Origin: Actinomadura nitritigenes
GTDB taxonomy: Bacteria > Actinomycetota > Actinomycetes > Streptosporangiales > Streptosporangiaceae
Assembly (NCBI RefSeq): GCF_017573545.1
Contig: NZ_JAGEOK010000006.1
Coordinates: forward strand, 186,001-250,000
Direction of reading: 5' to 3'
Length of the DNA stretch: 64,000 bases
Part shown: piece by piece, positions 17,517-27,702 of the stretch
Position numbering within the stretch: the stretch's first letter is position 1
Layout: each line of letters starts with the position of its first letter
Notes under the pieces: model-generated
What the model was told of the DNA's origin: nothing
Databases searched by the model: none
The model's input: the letters and a program-made list of their open reading frames with translations, nothing else
Made by a program: the position numbers and the translations under genes

Positions 17517-19139
17517 ATGGGAGAGATCCACGTGAGAGCGACGCCGCGCCCGCTGAGGAGCGCCGCCGTGCTGGCGGCCGGACTGGCGGCGCTGACCGCG
17601 TGCGGATCGGGCGGTGGCGCCTCCGGCGGCGGCACCGGGACGCCCCGCACCGGCGGCACCCTGACCTTCGCCGTCGGATCGGACGCGGGCTGCGCCGACC
17701 CGCAGCAGGTCGCCAGCAACGACACCATCTACTCGGTGCGCCAGCTCGTCGACTCGCTCACCGACCAGGACCCGTCCACCGGCAAGATCGTGCCCTGGCT
17801 CGCGCAGAGCTGGACCATCGGCGACGACGCCCGGACGTTCACCTTCCACCTGCGGCCCGGCGTCACCTTCAGCGACGGGACCCCGCTGACCTCCAGGGTC
17901 GTCAAGGCCAACTTCGACGCCGTCCCGAAGCTCGGCCCGCTCGGGCTGCTGGCGGAGGGCTACCTGAGCGGCTACCAGGGCACCGACGTCGTCGACGACC
18001 TCACCTTCACGGTCCGGTTCAAGCAGCCGAACGCGCAGTTCCTCCAGGCCACCGCCACGCACTCGCTCGGCATCGAGGCCGAGGCCAGCGTCCGCAGGAC
18101 GCCGCAGCAGCGGTGCGCGGAGGGCATCGTCGGGTCCGGGCCGTTCACGCTCCAGAAGTACGTGCCGAGCCAGTCGATCACGCTGGCCGCCCGCAAGGGC
18201 TACGCGTGGGGCTCGTCGCTGTGGAAGAAGCCGGGCGCCGCCTACCTCGACCGCGCCGTGTTCACGATCCTTCCCGAGTCGGGCGTGCGGACCGGCGGGC
18301 TCCAGTCCGGGCAGGTCGACGCCATCGGCAGCGTCGGACGGGCCGACGAGTCGGCGCTCAAGGCGTCCGGCGTGCGGCTGATGGCACGTGCCAATCCCGG
18401 CGTCGTCTTCGGGCTCACCCCCAACAACACCCGGTCACCGCTGAACGACGAGAAGGTCCGGCAGGCGATCGCGCTGGGCGTCGACCGGCAGCAGATCGCC
18501 CAGACCGTCTTCCCCGCCGGGACGCACCCCGCCACCAGCGTCCTCGCCCACACCACGCCCGGCTACGTCGACGTCGGGGCCGCACTGGCGCACGACCCCG
18601 CGCGAGCGAAGTCGCTGCTGCAGTCCGACGGCTGGACGCCCGGCAGCGACGGCGTCCTGCAGAAGGGCGGCAAGAAGCTGAGCGTGACCGCCACCTGGGC
18701 CCCCGTCGCGGCCACCAACAAGCCGGCACTGGAACTGCTCCAGCAGCAGCTCAAGACGATCGGCGTGCAGCTCGCGCTCAAGGAGCAGCCCATCGCGCAG
18801 CTCGCGCAGATCCAGACGTCCGGCAACTTCGACCTGCTGTTCGGCAACATCACCCGCGCCGACCCGGACATCCTCCGCAGCTCGTTCTCGACCAGGCTCG
18901 CCAATTTCTACAGGCTCCCGGGCACCGGCCTGGACGCCCTCCTCGACGGCCAGGCCGCCGAACCCGACCAGGCCAAGCGCCTCGACCTCGTGGCGCAGGC
19001 GCAGCGGCAGATCGTCCAGCACGCCTACACCGTCCCCGTCGTGGAGCTGCAGACCGAGCTGGGCGTCGCGAAGAAGGTCCACGGCCTGCTGTTCGACGCG
19101 TCGAGCCGCATCCAGCTCCACGACACCTGGATCGGCTAG
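17517..19139 (+). CDS. ABC transporter substrate-binding lipoprotein, peptide/nickel family 5
   Basis: The protein, about 540 residues, has a lipoprotein signal (GLAALTAC) and the family 5 binding fold (GGTLTFAVGSDAGCADPQQ; RTFTFHLRPGVTFSDGTPL; NDEKVRQAIALGVDRQQI). Family members bind peptides, nickel or glutathione-like compounds. Here it heads an operon of sulfur monooxygenases, so a bulky organosulfur ligand is inferred. ATG 17517 fits the AGGAG at 17506-17510; GTG 17514 and GTG 17532 are alternatives. Confidence 0.88.
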   Translation: MGEIHVRATPRPLRSAAVLAAGLAALTACGSGGGASGGGTGTPRTGGTLTFAVGSDAGCADPQQVASNDTIYSVRQLVDSLTDQDPSTGKIVPWLAQSWTIGDDARTFTFHLRPGVTFSDGTPLTSRVVKANFDAVPKLGPLGLLAEGYLSGYQGTDVVDDLTFTVRFKQPNAQFLQATATHSLGIEAEASVRRTPQQRCAEGIVGSGPFTLQKYVPSQSITLAARKGYAWGSSLWKKPGAAYLDRAVFTILPESGVRTGGLQSGQVDAIGSVGRADESALKASGVRLMARANPGVVFGLTPNNTRSPLNDEKVRQAIALGVDRQQIAQTVFPAGTHPATSVLAHTTPGYVDVGAALAHDPARAKSLLQSDGWTPGSDGVLQKGGKKLSVTATWAPVAATNKPALELLQQQLKTIGVQLALKEQPIAQLAQIQTSGNFDLLFGNITRADPDILRSSFSTRLANFYRLPGTGLDALLDGQAAEPDQAKRLDLVAQAQRQIVQHAYTVPVVELQTELGVAKKVHGLLFDASSRIQLHDTWIG

Positions 19140-19141
19140 AG

Positions 19142-20101
19142 ATGCGACGCTACGCGGCCGTGCGCCTCGCCCAGGCGGCCGGTGTGCTGTGGGCGGCCTA
19201 CACGGTGTCGTTCCTCGTCCTCGACCTGCTGCCCGGCGACCCCGTCTCGGCGATGGCCGGGGCGGGCGCCGACCAGGCGGGCGTCGACCCCGCGCGGATC
19301 GCGCGGCTGAGGGCCGAGTACGGCTTCGACGAGCCGGTCCCCGTGCAGTACGTCCACCACCTCGGCCGCGCGCTGCGCGGCGACTTCGGCGACTCGGTGT
19401 CCAGCGGGCGGCCGGTGACGTCCGTCATCGGCGACGCGCTGCCGTCCACCCTCCAGCTAGTGGCCGCGGCCCTCGCGCTCGCCGTGCTGTTCGGCGGCGG
19501 GCTCGCGCTCGCGGCCACCTACACCTCGCGGCGATGGCTGCGGCAGCTGCTGCTCTCGCTGCCGCCGCTCGGGGTGTCGGTCCCGACGTTCTGGGCCGGG
19601 CTGATGCTCGTCGAGATCTTCTCGTTCCGGGCGCGGCTGCTCCCGGCGTTCGGGAACGGCGGGCCGCGCGGGCTGATCCTGCCCGCCGTCACCCTGGCGA
19701 TCCCCACCGGCGCCGTCGTGGCGCAGGTACTCGCCAAGAGCCTGCTCGGCACGCTCGACGAGCCGTACGTCCAGACCGCCCGCGCCAAGGGCGCCGGACG
19801 GCCCCGGATCCACCTGCGGCACGCGCTGCGCAACGCGTCGCTGCCCGCGCTGACGGTCGTCGGCGTCCTCGCCGGGCAGCTCATGGCCAACTCCGTGGTG
19901 ATCGAGACGGTGTTCTCCCGCAACGGCCTCGGCCGGGTCACCGCCGGCGCGGTCACCGCCCAGGACATCCCGCTCGTGCAGGGCGTCGTGGTGTTCGGGT
20001 CGCTGGTCTTCGTCCTGGTCAACCTGATCGTCGACCTCGCCTACCCGCTGCTGGACCCGCGGATCTCCGCCGCGGGCGGCCGGCGCTGGAGCCCCGCATG
20101 A
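19142..20101 (+). CDS. ABC transporter permease, DppB-like
   Basis: The 319-residue membrane protein has about six helices, the N-terminal LPGDPVSAMAG segment typical of DppB-type permeases, and the ATPase-contact loop YVQTARAKGAGRPRIHLRHALRN (shown from its key residues). It begins two bases after the binding-protein stop and overlaps the next permease by ATGA. It forms half of the import channel with the 20098 product. Confidence 0.9.
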   Translation: MRRYAAVRLAQAAGVLWAAYTVSFLVLDLLPGDPVSAMAGAGADQAGVDPARIARLRAEYGFDEPVPVQYVHHLGRALRGDFGDSVSSGRPVTSVIGDALPSTLQLVAAALALAVLFGGGLALAATYTSRRWLRQLLLSLPPLGVSVPTFWAGLMLVEIFSFRARLLPAFGNGGPRGLILPAVTLAIPTGAVVAQVLAKSLLGTLDEPYVQTARAKGAGRPRIHLRHALRNASLPALTVVGVLAGQLMANSVVIETVFSRNGLGRVTAGAVTAQDIPLVQGVVVFGSLVFVLVNLIVDLAYPLLDPRISAAGGRRWSPA

Positions 20102-21006
20102 GCAGCACCCTCGACGCCCTCGGCGTCCTCGACGTCCCGGAGCGGCCCGGCGTGCCCGAGCCGCCGCCGCGCCGCCGCGCCGGGACCGCCCGCACCGTCC
20201 GGTTCCTCCTGCGCCGGCCGGGGCTCGTCCTGTCCGTCCTCATGCTCGCGGCGGTGGTGCTGGCGTCGTTCTGGCCCGGCCTGCTCACCTCGCGGGACCC
20301 GCTGACCGGCGTGCCGGCGCAGGCGTTCCGGGCGCCCGGCGCGGCGCACTGGTTCGGCACCGACGAGCTGGGCCGCGACCTGTACGCGCGGGTCGTGCAC
20401 GGCGCGGCGCTGTCGCTCAAGGCGACGCTCATCGCGGTCGCGGTGTCGTTCGCCGCGGGCGGGCTGCTCGGCCTGATCGCCGGGTTCGTGGGCCGCTGGA
20501 TCGACGACGCGCTGATGCGGTGCGCCGACGTGCTGCTGTCGATCCCCGCGCTGTTCCTGTCGCTCGCGCTGGTCACCGCGCTCGGCTACGGGACGGTGAA
20601 GGTCGCGGTCGCCGTCGGCGCCGCCGGCGTCGCGACGTTCGCGCGGGTGATGCGGTCGGAGGTGCTGCGGGTCCGGCAGGCCGTGTTCGTGGAGGCGGCC
20701 CGGTCCTGCGGGACGCGCTGGTACGCGGTCCTCGGCCGGCACGTCCTGCCGAACGCGATCGGGCCGGTGCTGGTGCTCGCGACGCTCGACTTCGGCACGG
20801 CGGTGCTCGCGGTGTCGTCGCTGAGCTTCCTCGGCTACGGCGCGGCGCCGCCCGCGCCGGAGTGGGGGACGCTGATCTCCGACGGCCGCAACTACCTCGC
20901 GAACGCCTGGTGGATGACGGCGCTGCCGGGCCTGACGATCGCCGCGACCGTGCTCGCCACGAACCGGATCGCGCGGGCGCTCGACGGCGAGTGGGGGCGG
21001 CGGTGA
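20098..21006 (+). CDS. ABC transporter permease, DppC-like
   Basis: The 302-residue protein has the DppC pattern: a short cytoplasmic N-terminus, one helix, the HWFGTDELGRDLYARVVHGA motif, and an EAA loop around FVEAARSCGTRWYAVLGRHV. Together with the DppB-like subunit it forms the membrane channel. It overlaps the upstream stop by ATGA and the ATPase start by GTGA, indicating fixed stoichiometry. Confidence 0.9.
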   Translation: MSSTLDALGVLDVPERPGVPEPPPRRRAGTARTVRFLLRRPGLVLSVLMLAAVVLASFWPGLLTSRDPLTGVPAQAFRAPGAAHWFGTDELGRDLYARVVHGAALSLKATLIAVAVSFAAGGLLGLIAGFVGRWIDDALMRCADVLLSIPALFLSLALVTALGYGTVKVAVAVGAAGVATFARVMRSEVLRVRQAVFVEAARSCGTRWYAVLGRHVLPNAIGPVLVLATLDFGTAVLAVSSLSFLGYGAAPPAPEWGTLISDGRNYLANAWWMTALPGLTIAATVLATNRIARALDGEWGRR

Positions 21007-22670
21007 CCGCCGCGCAGGACGCCGCGCTCCTGGAGGTGGCGGGCCTGTCCGTCTCGTACCTGACCAGGGCGGGCCGGGTGGAGGCCGTGCGCGGCGCCGA
21101 CCTGGACGTCCGGCCGGGGGAGATCGTCGCGCTCGTGGGGGAGTCGGGCTCGGGGAAGAGCACCACCGCGCACGCGGTGCTGCGGCTGCTCGCGCCGAAC
21201 GCCTCCCTCGACGCGGGGGCCGTCCGGTTCGCGGGACGCGACCTGGCGGCGCTGTCCGAGCGGGAGCTGCGCACCGTCCGCGGCGCCCGGATCGGGCTCG
21301 TCCCGCAGGACCCGGGCGTCGCGCTGAACCCGGTGAAGCGGATCGGCGAGCAGGTCGCGGAGGTGCTGCGGCTGCACGGGCTCGCCACCCGCCGCACGGC
21401 GCCGGCGGCGGCGGTCGAGGCGCTGGAGCGCGCCGGGATGCCGGAGCCGGCGGTGCGGGCGCGGCAGTACCCGCACGAGCTGTCCGGCGGCATGCGGCAG
21501 CGCGCGCTGATCGCCGTCGCGATCGCCGCCGGTCCGCAGCTGATCGTCGCGGACGAGCCGACCAGCGCCCTCGACGTCACCGTCCAGCGCCGCATCCTCG
21601 ACCACCTCCAGCACCTCACCGAGGAGCTCGGCACCGCCGTGCTGCTCGTCACCCACGACCTCGGCGTGGCCGCGGACCGGGCCGCGCGGATCGCCGTCAT
21701 GTCGCAGGGCCGCGTCGTCGAGTCGGGCCCGGCGCGGCGGATCATCGAGGACCCGCAGGACGCCTACACGCGCCGGCTGCTGCGCAGCGCGCCGAGCCTC
21801 ACCGCCGTCCGCGCGCGCCCCCGGCCCGCCGCACTCGAGGAGCCGGGTGAGCCCGACGAGGTACTCGTCACCGCGGAGCACCTCGTCAAGGACTTCCCGC
21901 TGCCGCGCGGCCGGACCGTCCGCGCCGTCGACGACGTCGGCCTCACCCTGCACCGGGGCCGGACGCTCGCGCTGGTCGGCGAGTCGGGCTCGGGCAAGTC
22001 GACGACGGCCCGGCTGATCCTGCGGCTCGTCCCGCCGACGTCCGGCCGGATCGTGTTCGACGGCGAGGACGTCACCGCCGCGGGCGGGGCGCGGCTGCGG
22101 CGGCTGCGGCGCCGTGCCCAGCTCGTCTACCAGAACCCGTACGCCTCGCTCGACCCGCGGTTCTCGATCGGCGATGTGATCACCGAGCCGCTGCGGGCGT
22201 TCCGCGTCGGGGACCGGGCCTCCCGCACGGCCCGCGCCCGCGAGCTGCTCGACCGGGTCGCGCTGCCGGCCGCGACGCTGGAGCGCCGCCCCGCCGAGCT
22301 GTCGGGCGGGCAGCGGCAGCGGGTCGCGATCGCCCGCGCGCTGGCCCTCGAACCCGACCTCGTGGTGTGCGACGAGCCCGTCTCGGCGCTGGACGTGTCG
22401 GTCCAGGCGCAGGTGCTCGACCTGCTCGCCGAGCTGCAGGACGGCACGGGCCTGGCGTACCTGTTCATCTCCCACGACCTCGCGGTCGTCCGGCAGATCG
22501 CGCACCGGGTCGCGGTCATGCAGGCCGGACGGGTCGTCGAGACCGGATCGACCGGCGCCGTCTTCGGCGACCCGGCCCACGAGTACACCCGCGAACTGCT
22601 CGCCGCCATACCCGGCGGGGACGGGCGCATCGGCGCCGCAGGCGCACGGCTGTTGGAGGAGCGGACATGA
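21003..22670 (+). CDS. Fused double ABC ATPase, DppD-DppF-like
   Basis: The 555-residue protein contains two complete ATPase domains in one chain. Each has Walker A GESGSGKST, a signature (LSGGMRQRALIAVAIA in the first, LSGGQRQRVAIARALA in the second), and Walker B (IVADEPTSALD, VVCDEPVSALD). Many peptide importers encode these separately, and the fusion is common in actinomycetes. It energises the DppB/DppC-like channel. GTG 21003 overlaps the previous stop. Confidence 0.92.
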   Translation: MTAAQDAALLEVAGLSVSYLTRAGRVEAVRGADLDVRPGEIVALVGESGSGKSTTAHAVLRLLAPNASLDAGAVRFAGRDLAALSERELRTVRGARIGLVPQDPGVALNPVKRIGEQVAEVLRLHGLATRRTAPAAAVEALERAGMPEPAVRARQYPHELSGGMRQRALIAVAIAAGPQLIVADEPTSALDVTVQRRILDHLQHLTEELGTAVLLVTHDLGVAADRAARIAVMSQGRVVESGPARRIIEDPQDAYTRRLLRSAPSLTAVRARPRPAALEEPGEPDEVLVTAEHLVKDFPLPRGRTVRAVDDVGLTLHRGRTLALVGESGSGKSTTARLILRLVPPTSGRIVFDGEDVTAAGGARLRRLRRRAQLVYQNPYASLDPRFSIGDVITEPLRAFRVGDRASRTARARELLDRVALPAATLERRPAELSGGQRQRVAIARALALEPDLVVCDEPVSALDVSVQAQVLDLLAELQDGTGLAYLFISHDLAVVRQIAHRVAVMQAGRVVETGSTGAVFGDPAHEYTRELLAAIPGGDGRIGAAGARLLEERT

Positions 22671-23512
22671 CCGTACAGACCACGACGACCACCGGCGCCG
22701 CGGAGGCGTTCGCCGAGGAGTGGCGCGGCTGGCACGCCGCGCAGGAGGCGCTGCTCGCCGACCCGCACGGCTTCCTCGCGATCACCGGGCTGCACTTCCT
22801 GGACGCGGAGCCGCGCCGCCTCCCCGGCGCGCCGGGCGCCTGGAGCACCGGCCCCGAAGGGGTGACCGTCGTCCTCGGCGACGGCGAGGAGCTGCTCGTG
22901 GACGGCGAGACCGTGCGCGGCGAGCACCGGTTCGGCGTGCTGCCCGAGCGCGGCGGCGTCACCGCGTTCTGGGGGGACGCGGCGATCGAGGTGGCCAAGC
23001 GTGGCGGGAACGACCTCGTCCGGCCCCGGCACCCGGACCATCCGCTGCGCACCGCGTTCCGCGGCACCCCCGCCTTCCCGCCCGACCCGCGATGGGCGGT
23101 GACCGGCCGCTACGTCCCGTTCGACGCGCCGCGCCCGACCACCGTCGGCGCCGCCGTCGAGGGGCTCCAGCACGTCTACGACGCGCCGGGCAGGATCGAG
23201 TTCGAGCTGGACGGGCGGTCGCTCGCGCTCACCGCGTTCAACGGCAAGGGGCCCGGCGAGCTGCTCGTCCTGTTCACCGACGCGACGTCCGGCGTCACCA
23301 CCTACGCCGCGAACCGCGCGCTGTCCGTCGCGGCGCCCGCCGCCGACGGGACCGTGACGCTCGACTTCAACCGGGCGCACAACCTGCCGTGCGCGTACAC
23401 CGAGTTCGCGACCTGCCCGCTGCCGCCCGCCGAGAACCGGCTGCCCGTCGCGGTGGAGGTGGGCGAGAAGATCCCCTACGAGCGCGGCGCGGGGCAGGGG
23501 GCGCGGTCGTGA
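22667..23512 (+). CDS. DUF1684 family protein
   Basis: The 281-residue protein has the DUF1684 hallmark near its end: DFNRAHNLPCAYTEFATCPL followed by PPAENRLPVAVEVGEK. No function is established for the family that I can name. It has no signal peptide or membrane helix, so it is cytoplasmic. Embedded by 4-base overlaps between the transporter ATPase and an FMN reductase, it probably processes the imported sulfur compound. The conserved Cys-x-Y-T-E-F-A-T-C pair could be catalytic or metal-binding; that is an inference. Confidence 0.78.
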   Translation: MTVQTTTTTGAAEAFAEEWRGWHAAQEALLADPHGFLAITGLHFLDAEPRRLPGAPGAWSTGPEGVTVVLGDGEELLVDGETVRGEHRFGVLPERGGVTAFWGDAAIEVAKRGGNDLVRPRHPDHPLRTAFRGTPAFPPDPRWAVTGRYVPFDAPRPTTVGAAVEGLQHVYDAPGRIEFELDGRSLALTAFNGKGPGELLVLFTDATSGVTTYAANRALSVAAPAADGTVTLDFNRAHNLPCAYTEFATCPLPPAENRLPVAVEVGEKIPYERGAGQGARS

Positions 23513-24036
23513 GCGTCCTGGTCCTGGTGGGGAACCCGCGTCCGAAGTCCCGGACGCTGCAGATCGCGCTCCAGGCCGCCGAGGCGGTCGCCGGACGCGT
23601 CGGGCACGCCGGGGAACCGGACGTCGTCGACCTCTCGGCCCTCGCGTCCGGGCTGCTCGACGCGGCGCCGCCGCCCGAGGTGAAGGACGCGCTCGACCGG
23701 GTCGCCCGAGCGGACGTCCTGGTCGTCGCGAGCCCGACCTACAAGGCCGCCTACACCGGCCTGCTGAAGGTGTTCCTCGACCGGCTGCCCGGCGGCGCGC
23801 TGGCGTCGACGGTCGCGCTTCCGCTGCTGGTGATGGGCGACCCGAAGCACTCGCTCGCCGTGGAGGTGCACCTGCGGCCGCTCCTGGTCGAGCTGGGCGC
23901 GACCGTCCCGACCCCCGGCCTGGCGTTCCTGGAGGCGCAGGTGCCGGACGCCGCCGAGGTGCTCGGCGCGTGGGCGGACCTCGTCGCCCCGCAGGTGTCC
24001 GCGGCGCTCGCGCACACGACCGCGGGAGCCCGCTGA
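23509..24036 (+). CDS. NAD(P)H-dependent FMN reductase (SsuE/MsuE-like)
   Basis: The 175-residue flavodoxin-fold protein begins VLVLVGNPRPKSRTLQIA, the phosphate loop of NADPH-dependent FMN reductases. It also has VVASPTYKAAYTGLLKVFLDRLPGGAL as the flavin-contact segment (described by its key residues). SsuE-type enzymes deliver FMNH2 to SsuD and related oxygenases. It lies directly before four LLM monooxygenase genes and overlaps both neighbours (GTGA, TGATG), so it is their likely electron donor. Confidence 0.87.
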   Translation: MSVLVLVGNPRPKSRTLQIALQAAEAVAGRVGHAGEPDVVDLSALASGLLDAAPPPEVKDALDRVARADVLVVASPTYKAAYTGLLKVFLDRLPGGALASTVALPLLVMGDPKHSLAVEVHLRPLLVELGATVPTPGLAFLEAQVPDAAEVLGAWADLVAPQVSAALAHTTAGAR

Positions 24037-25397
24037 TGCCGGTCAAGCAGATCCACCTGGCGGCCCACTTCCCGGGCGTCAACAACACCACCGTCTGGAC
24101 CGACCCCCGGTCGGCCAGCCAGATCGACTTCGGGTCGTTCGTCCACCTCGCCGAGACCGCCGAACGCGGCAGGTTCGACTTCTTCTTCCTCGCCGAGGGC
24201 CTGCGGCTGCGCGAGATGAAGGGGCGCATCCACGACCTGGACGTGGCGGGGCGGCCCGAGTCGCTGACCGTCCTGTCGGCGCTGTCGGCCGTCACCACCC
24301 GGCTCGGCCTCGCCGCCACCGTCAACTCCACCTTCAACGAGCCCTACGAGGTGGCGCGCCGGCTCGCCACCGTCGACCACCTCAGCGGCGGCCGCGCCGC
24401 CTGGAACGTCGTGACGAGCTGGGACGCGTTCACCGGCGAGAACTTCCGGCGCGGCGGCTTCCTCGCCGAGGCCGACCGCTACACCCGCGCCGCCGAGTTC
24501 CTGCACACCGTCCGCGAGCTGTGGGACTCCTGGGCGGACGGCGACCTGGTCGCCGACCCGGCGGCGGGGGAGTTCGCCCGCCCCGGCGCCGGCGCGTTCG
24601 CGCACCGCGGCCCGCAGTTCGACATCGCCGGCCGGTTCAACGTGCCGCGCCCGCCGCAGGGCCACCCGGTGATCATCCAGGCGGGCGACTCGTTCGAGGG
24701 CCGCGAGTTCGCCGCCGCCGACGCCGACGTCATCTTCAGCCGGCACGGCACCCTGGAGGACGGCCGGGCCTTCTACAAGGACGTCAAGAGCCGCCTCCCC
24801 CGGTACGGGCGCCACCCCGACGACCTGAAGATCATGCCGGCGGTCACCTACGTGCTCGGCGACACCGAGGAGGACGCGGCCGAACGCGCCGCCGAGATCC
24901 GCCGCGCGCAGGTCTCCCCGCAGAACGCCATCGCGTTCCTGGAGGGCTACTGGGGGCGGGACCTGTCGGCCTACGACCCCGACGGCCCGCTCCCCGACAT
25001 CGAACCCGACCTCGGCCAGGGCGTCTCGAAGGGCCGCGCGCAGTTCCGCGGCGACCGCGGCGAGACCGTCCGCCGGTGGCGGGAGCTGGCCGCCGAGCGC
25101 GGCCTCAGCATCCGCGAGCTGGTCATCGAGGCCACCGCGCGGCAGACGTTCGTCGGCACGGCCCGCACGGTCGCCGACCGGATCGACGAGTTCGTGCAGA
25201 CCGGCGCCGCCGACGGCTTCGTGTTCGTCCCGCACCTGACCCCGGGCGGCCTCGACGACCTGGTGGACCACGTCGTCCCCCTGCTGCAGGAGAAGGGCGT
25301 GTTCCGCACCGACTACACCGGGCCCACGCTGCGCGACCACCTCGGTCTCCGGGCCCCGCGCGTCCACTCGACCCGAACCGGAAGGGAGGCGTCATGA
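24036..25397 (+). CDS. NtaA/SnaA/DszA family flavin-dependent monooxygenase (DszA-like)
   Basis: The 453-residue protein is exactly the length of DszA. It shows family landmarks: QIHLAAHFPG start, [40 protein letters not shown] and the ending FRTDYTGPTLRDHLGL. DszA uses FMNH2 to open dibenzothiophene sulfone; relatives attack nitrilotriacetate and other substrates. With the DszB- and DszC-like genes upstream it supplies the missing third step of a 4S-like route. The actual substrate remains unknown. Confidence 0.83.
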   Translation: MPVKQIHLAAHFPGVNNTTVWTDPRSASQIDFGSFVHLAETAERGRFDFFFLAEGLRLREMKGRIHDLDVAGRPESLTVLSALSAVTTRLGLAATVNSTFNEPYEVARRLATVDHLSGGRAAWNVVTSWDAFTGENFRRGGFLAEADRYTRAAEFLHTVRELWDSWADGDLVADPAAGEFARPGAGAFAHRGPQFDIAGRFNVPRPPQGHPVIIQAGDSFEGREFAAADADVIFSRHGTLEDGRAFYKDVKSRLPRYGRHPDDLKIMPAVTYVLGDTEEDAAERAAEIRRAQVSPQNAIAFLEGYWGRDLSAYDPDGPLPDIEPDLGQGVSKGRAQFRGDRGETVRRWRELAAERGLSIRELVIEATARQTFVGTARTVADRIDEFVQTGAADGFVFVPHLTPGGLDDLVDHVVPLLQEKGVFRTDYTGPTLRDHLGLRAPRVHSTRTGREAS

Positions 25398-26590
25398 CCG
25401 GCCTGCACCTGTCCGCCGCGCTCACCGACGCGGGCTGGCATCCGGCGGCCTGGCGCGACCCCGCCGCGCGCCCCGGCGCGCTGTTCACCGCCCGCTACTG
25501 GGCGGACCTGGCCGCCGAGGCCGAGCGCGGGCTGCTCGACTTCGTCACCATCGAAGACTCCCTCGGCCTCCAGTCGGCCGGCCCGACCGCGCCCGACGAC
25601 CGGACCGACCAGGTCAGGGGCCGGCTCGACGCGGTGCTGGTGGCGGCGAGCCTCGCGCCCGCCACGTCGCGGATCGGGCTCGTCCCGACGACGATCACCA
25701 CGCACACCGAGCCGTTCCACGTGTCCATCGGCATCGCGTCGCTGGACTACGCGAGCCGGGGGCGCGCGGGCTGGCGGCCGCAGGTCGCGGGCGCGCGGCT
25801 CTCCGACGCCGACCACTTCGGCCGCCGCGCGTTCCCCGAGTTCGACCTGCCCTGGTTCGCGACCCCGGACGGGGCGGCGTTCAGCGCCGAGCTGTTCGGG
25901 GAGGCCGCCGACTTCGTCGAGGTGGTGCGGCGCCTGTGGGACAGCTGGGAGGACGGCGCGGAGATCCGCGACGCCGCGACCGGCCGCTTCCTGGACCGCG
26001 ACAAGTTGCACTACATCGACTTCGAGGGCGCCCACTTCAGCGTCCGCGGCCCCTCCATCACCCCGCGCCCGCCGCAGGGCCAGCCGCTCGTCACCTCCCT
26101 CGCGCACGACGTCGGCCCCTACGAGTTCGCCGCGCGCGGCGCCGACGTCGTCTACGTCACGCCGCACTCGCGGCCCGACGCCGTCACCATCGTCGCCCAG
26201 GTCCGCGAGGCGGAACGGACGGTCGGCCGGGCCGGCGAGCCCCTCAAGGTCTTCGCCGACCTGGTCGTGTTCCTCGACGAGGCGCCCGGCGCGGCGTCCG
26301 CCCGCAAGGCCCGCCTGGACGGGCTGGACGGCGCCGCCCTCGCCTCCGATGCCGAGATCTTCGCCGGCACCCCCGGCGAACTGGCCGACCTGCTGCTCGA
26401 CTGGCGCGACGCGGGCCTCGACGGTTTCCGGCTGCGGCCCGCCGTCCTCCCGCTCGACCTGGAGGGGATCACTCGGGGACTCGTCCCGGTCCTGCAAGGG
26501 CGCGGCGCGTTCCGGACCGCCTACGACGCCGCGACGCTGCGCGGCCACCTCGGCCTGTCCCGTCCCGCCAACCGGTACGCGACCGCATGA
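25394..26590 (+). CDS. LLM class flavin-dependent monooxygenase, NtaA-type
   Basis: The 398-residue luciferase-fold protein shares [46 protein letters not shown] and a [15 protein letters not shown] ending with the preceding DszA-like protein. The two are diverged paralogues. The usual IIQAG strand is replaced by VTSLA, suggesting a different pocket. It is co-translated with its neighbours by ATGA overlaps. Probable role: a further FMNH2-dependent oxygenation of sulfur substrates. Confidence 0.82.
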   Translation: MTGLHLSAALTDAGWHPAAWRDPAARPGALFTARYWADLAAEAERGLLDFVTIEDSLGLQSAGPTAPDDRTDQVRGRLDAVLVAASLAPATSRIGLVPTTITTHTEPFHVSIGIASLDYASRGRAGWRPQVAGARLSDADHFGRRAFPEFDLPWFATPDGAAFSAELFGEAADFVEVVRRLWDSWEDGAEIRDAATGRFLDRDKLHYIDFEGAHFSVRGPSITPRPPQGQPLVTSLAHDVGPYEFAARGADVVYVTPHSRPDAVTIVAQVREAERTVGRAGEPLKVFADLVVFLDEAPGAASARKARLDGLDGAALASDAEIFAGTPGELADLLLDWRDAGLDGFRLRPAVLPLDLEGITRGLVPVLQGRGAFRTAYDAATLRGHLGLSRPANRYATA

Positions 26591-27702
26591 AGTTCCTCGC
26601 GATCACCCTCATCGTGCACGCGCCCGACCCCCGCACGGGCGCGCTGAAGCCCGTCACCGAACGGCTCCGCGACGTCGTCGAGCACGCCGTCCTCGCCGAG
26701 CGGCTCGGCTTCGACGGCTTCGGCGTCGGCGAACGGCACGAGCGGCCGTTCCTGTCCTCGTCGCCGCCCGTCGTGCTCGGCCACATCGCCGCCCGGACCT
26801 CGGCGATCCGGCTGTTCACGGCCGTCACCACGCTCAGCCTCCTCGACCCCGTCCGCGCCTACGAGGACTACGCCACGCTGGACCACCTGTCCGGCGGGCG
26901 CCTCGAACTGATCATCGGCAAGGGCAACGGCACCGCGCAGGCCGCGCTGTTCGACGTCACCGCCGAGGACCAGTGGGACCGCAACCGCGAGGGCTACGAG
27001 CTGTTCCGCCGGCTGTGGCGGGAGGACGCCGTCACCTGGTGGGGCCGGCACCGCCCGCCGCTGGACCACGCCGAGGTGCTGCCCCGGCCGCTCCAGCGCC
27101 CCGTCCGCGTCTGGCACGGCAGCGCCACCAGCAAGGAGTCGGTCGAGCTGGCCGCCCGCCACGGCGACCCGCTGTTCTCCGCGAACGTCACCAACCCCGT
27201 CGAGCCGTACGCCGAGCTGGTCGCGCACTACCGGGAGCGGTGGGCGCACCACGGCCACGACCCCGCCGACGCCCTGGTCGGAGCCGGGACGGCCGGGCTG
27301 TACGTAGCCCCGAGGTCCCAGGACGCCGTCGAGGTGTACCGGCCGGTGTTCGAGGCGCGGCAGGCGCTGTTCCGCCGCACCGGCGTCACGCCCGTCTTCG
27401 ACTCCGTCGAGGACGCCGTCGAGCGCGGCTCCGCGCTCATCGGCAGCCCCCAGCAGGTCATCGACAAGGTCCACCGCTACCACGACCGGCTCGGGCACGA
27501 GGTCATGCACGTCCAGGCCGACCCCGACGGGCTCCCCGAGGACCTGCACCGCGCGTCGCTGGAGCTGTTCCAGAGCGACGTCGCGCCCGTCCTGCGCAGG
27601 GAGATCCCGAGCCGGCCGTTCCCGCCCGTCCCCGCCCCGCCCGCCGCGACTCTGCCCGCTCCGACCCCGACCGCCCCGACCGCCGCAGGGAGCCGCCCGT
27701 GA
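26587..27702 (+). CDS. LLM class flavin-dependent monooxygenase
   Basis: The 371-residue protein belongs to the bacterial luciferase-like group ([59 protein letters not shown]). The C-terminal about 30 residues are proline/alanine-rich and probably disordered. It would use FMNH2 from the reductases in this island. It lies within the ATGA-linked oxygenase array; the substrate is unknown. Confidence 0.83.
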   Translation: MKFLAITLIVHAPDPRTGALKPVTERLRDVVEHAVLAERLGFDGFGVGERHERPFLSSSPPVVLGHIAARTSAIRLFTAVTTLSLLDPVRAYEDYATLDHLSGGRLELIIGKGNGTAQAALFDVTAEDQWDRNREGYELFRRLWREDAVTWWGRHRPPLDHAEVLPRPLQRPVRVWHGSATSKESVELAARHGDPLFSANVTNPVEPYAELVAHYRERWAHHGHDPADALVGAGTAGLYVAPRSQDAVEVYRPVFEARQALFRRTGVTPVFDSVEDAVERGSALIGSPQQVIDKVHRYHDRLGHEVMHVQADPDGLPEDLHRASLELFQSDVAPVLRREIPSRPFPPVPAPPAATLPAPTPTAPTAAGSRP

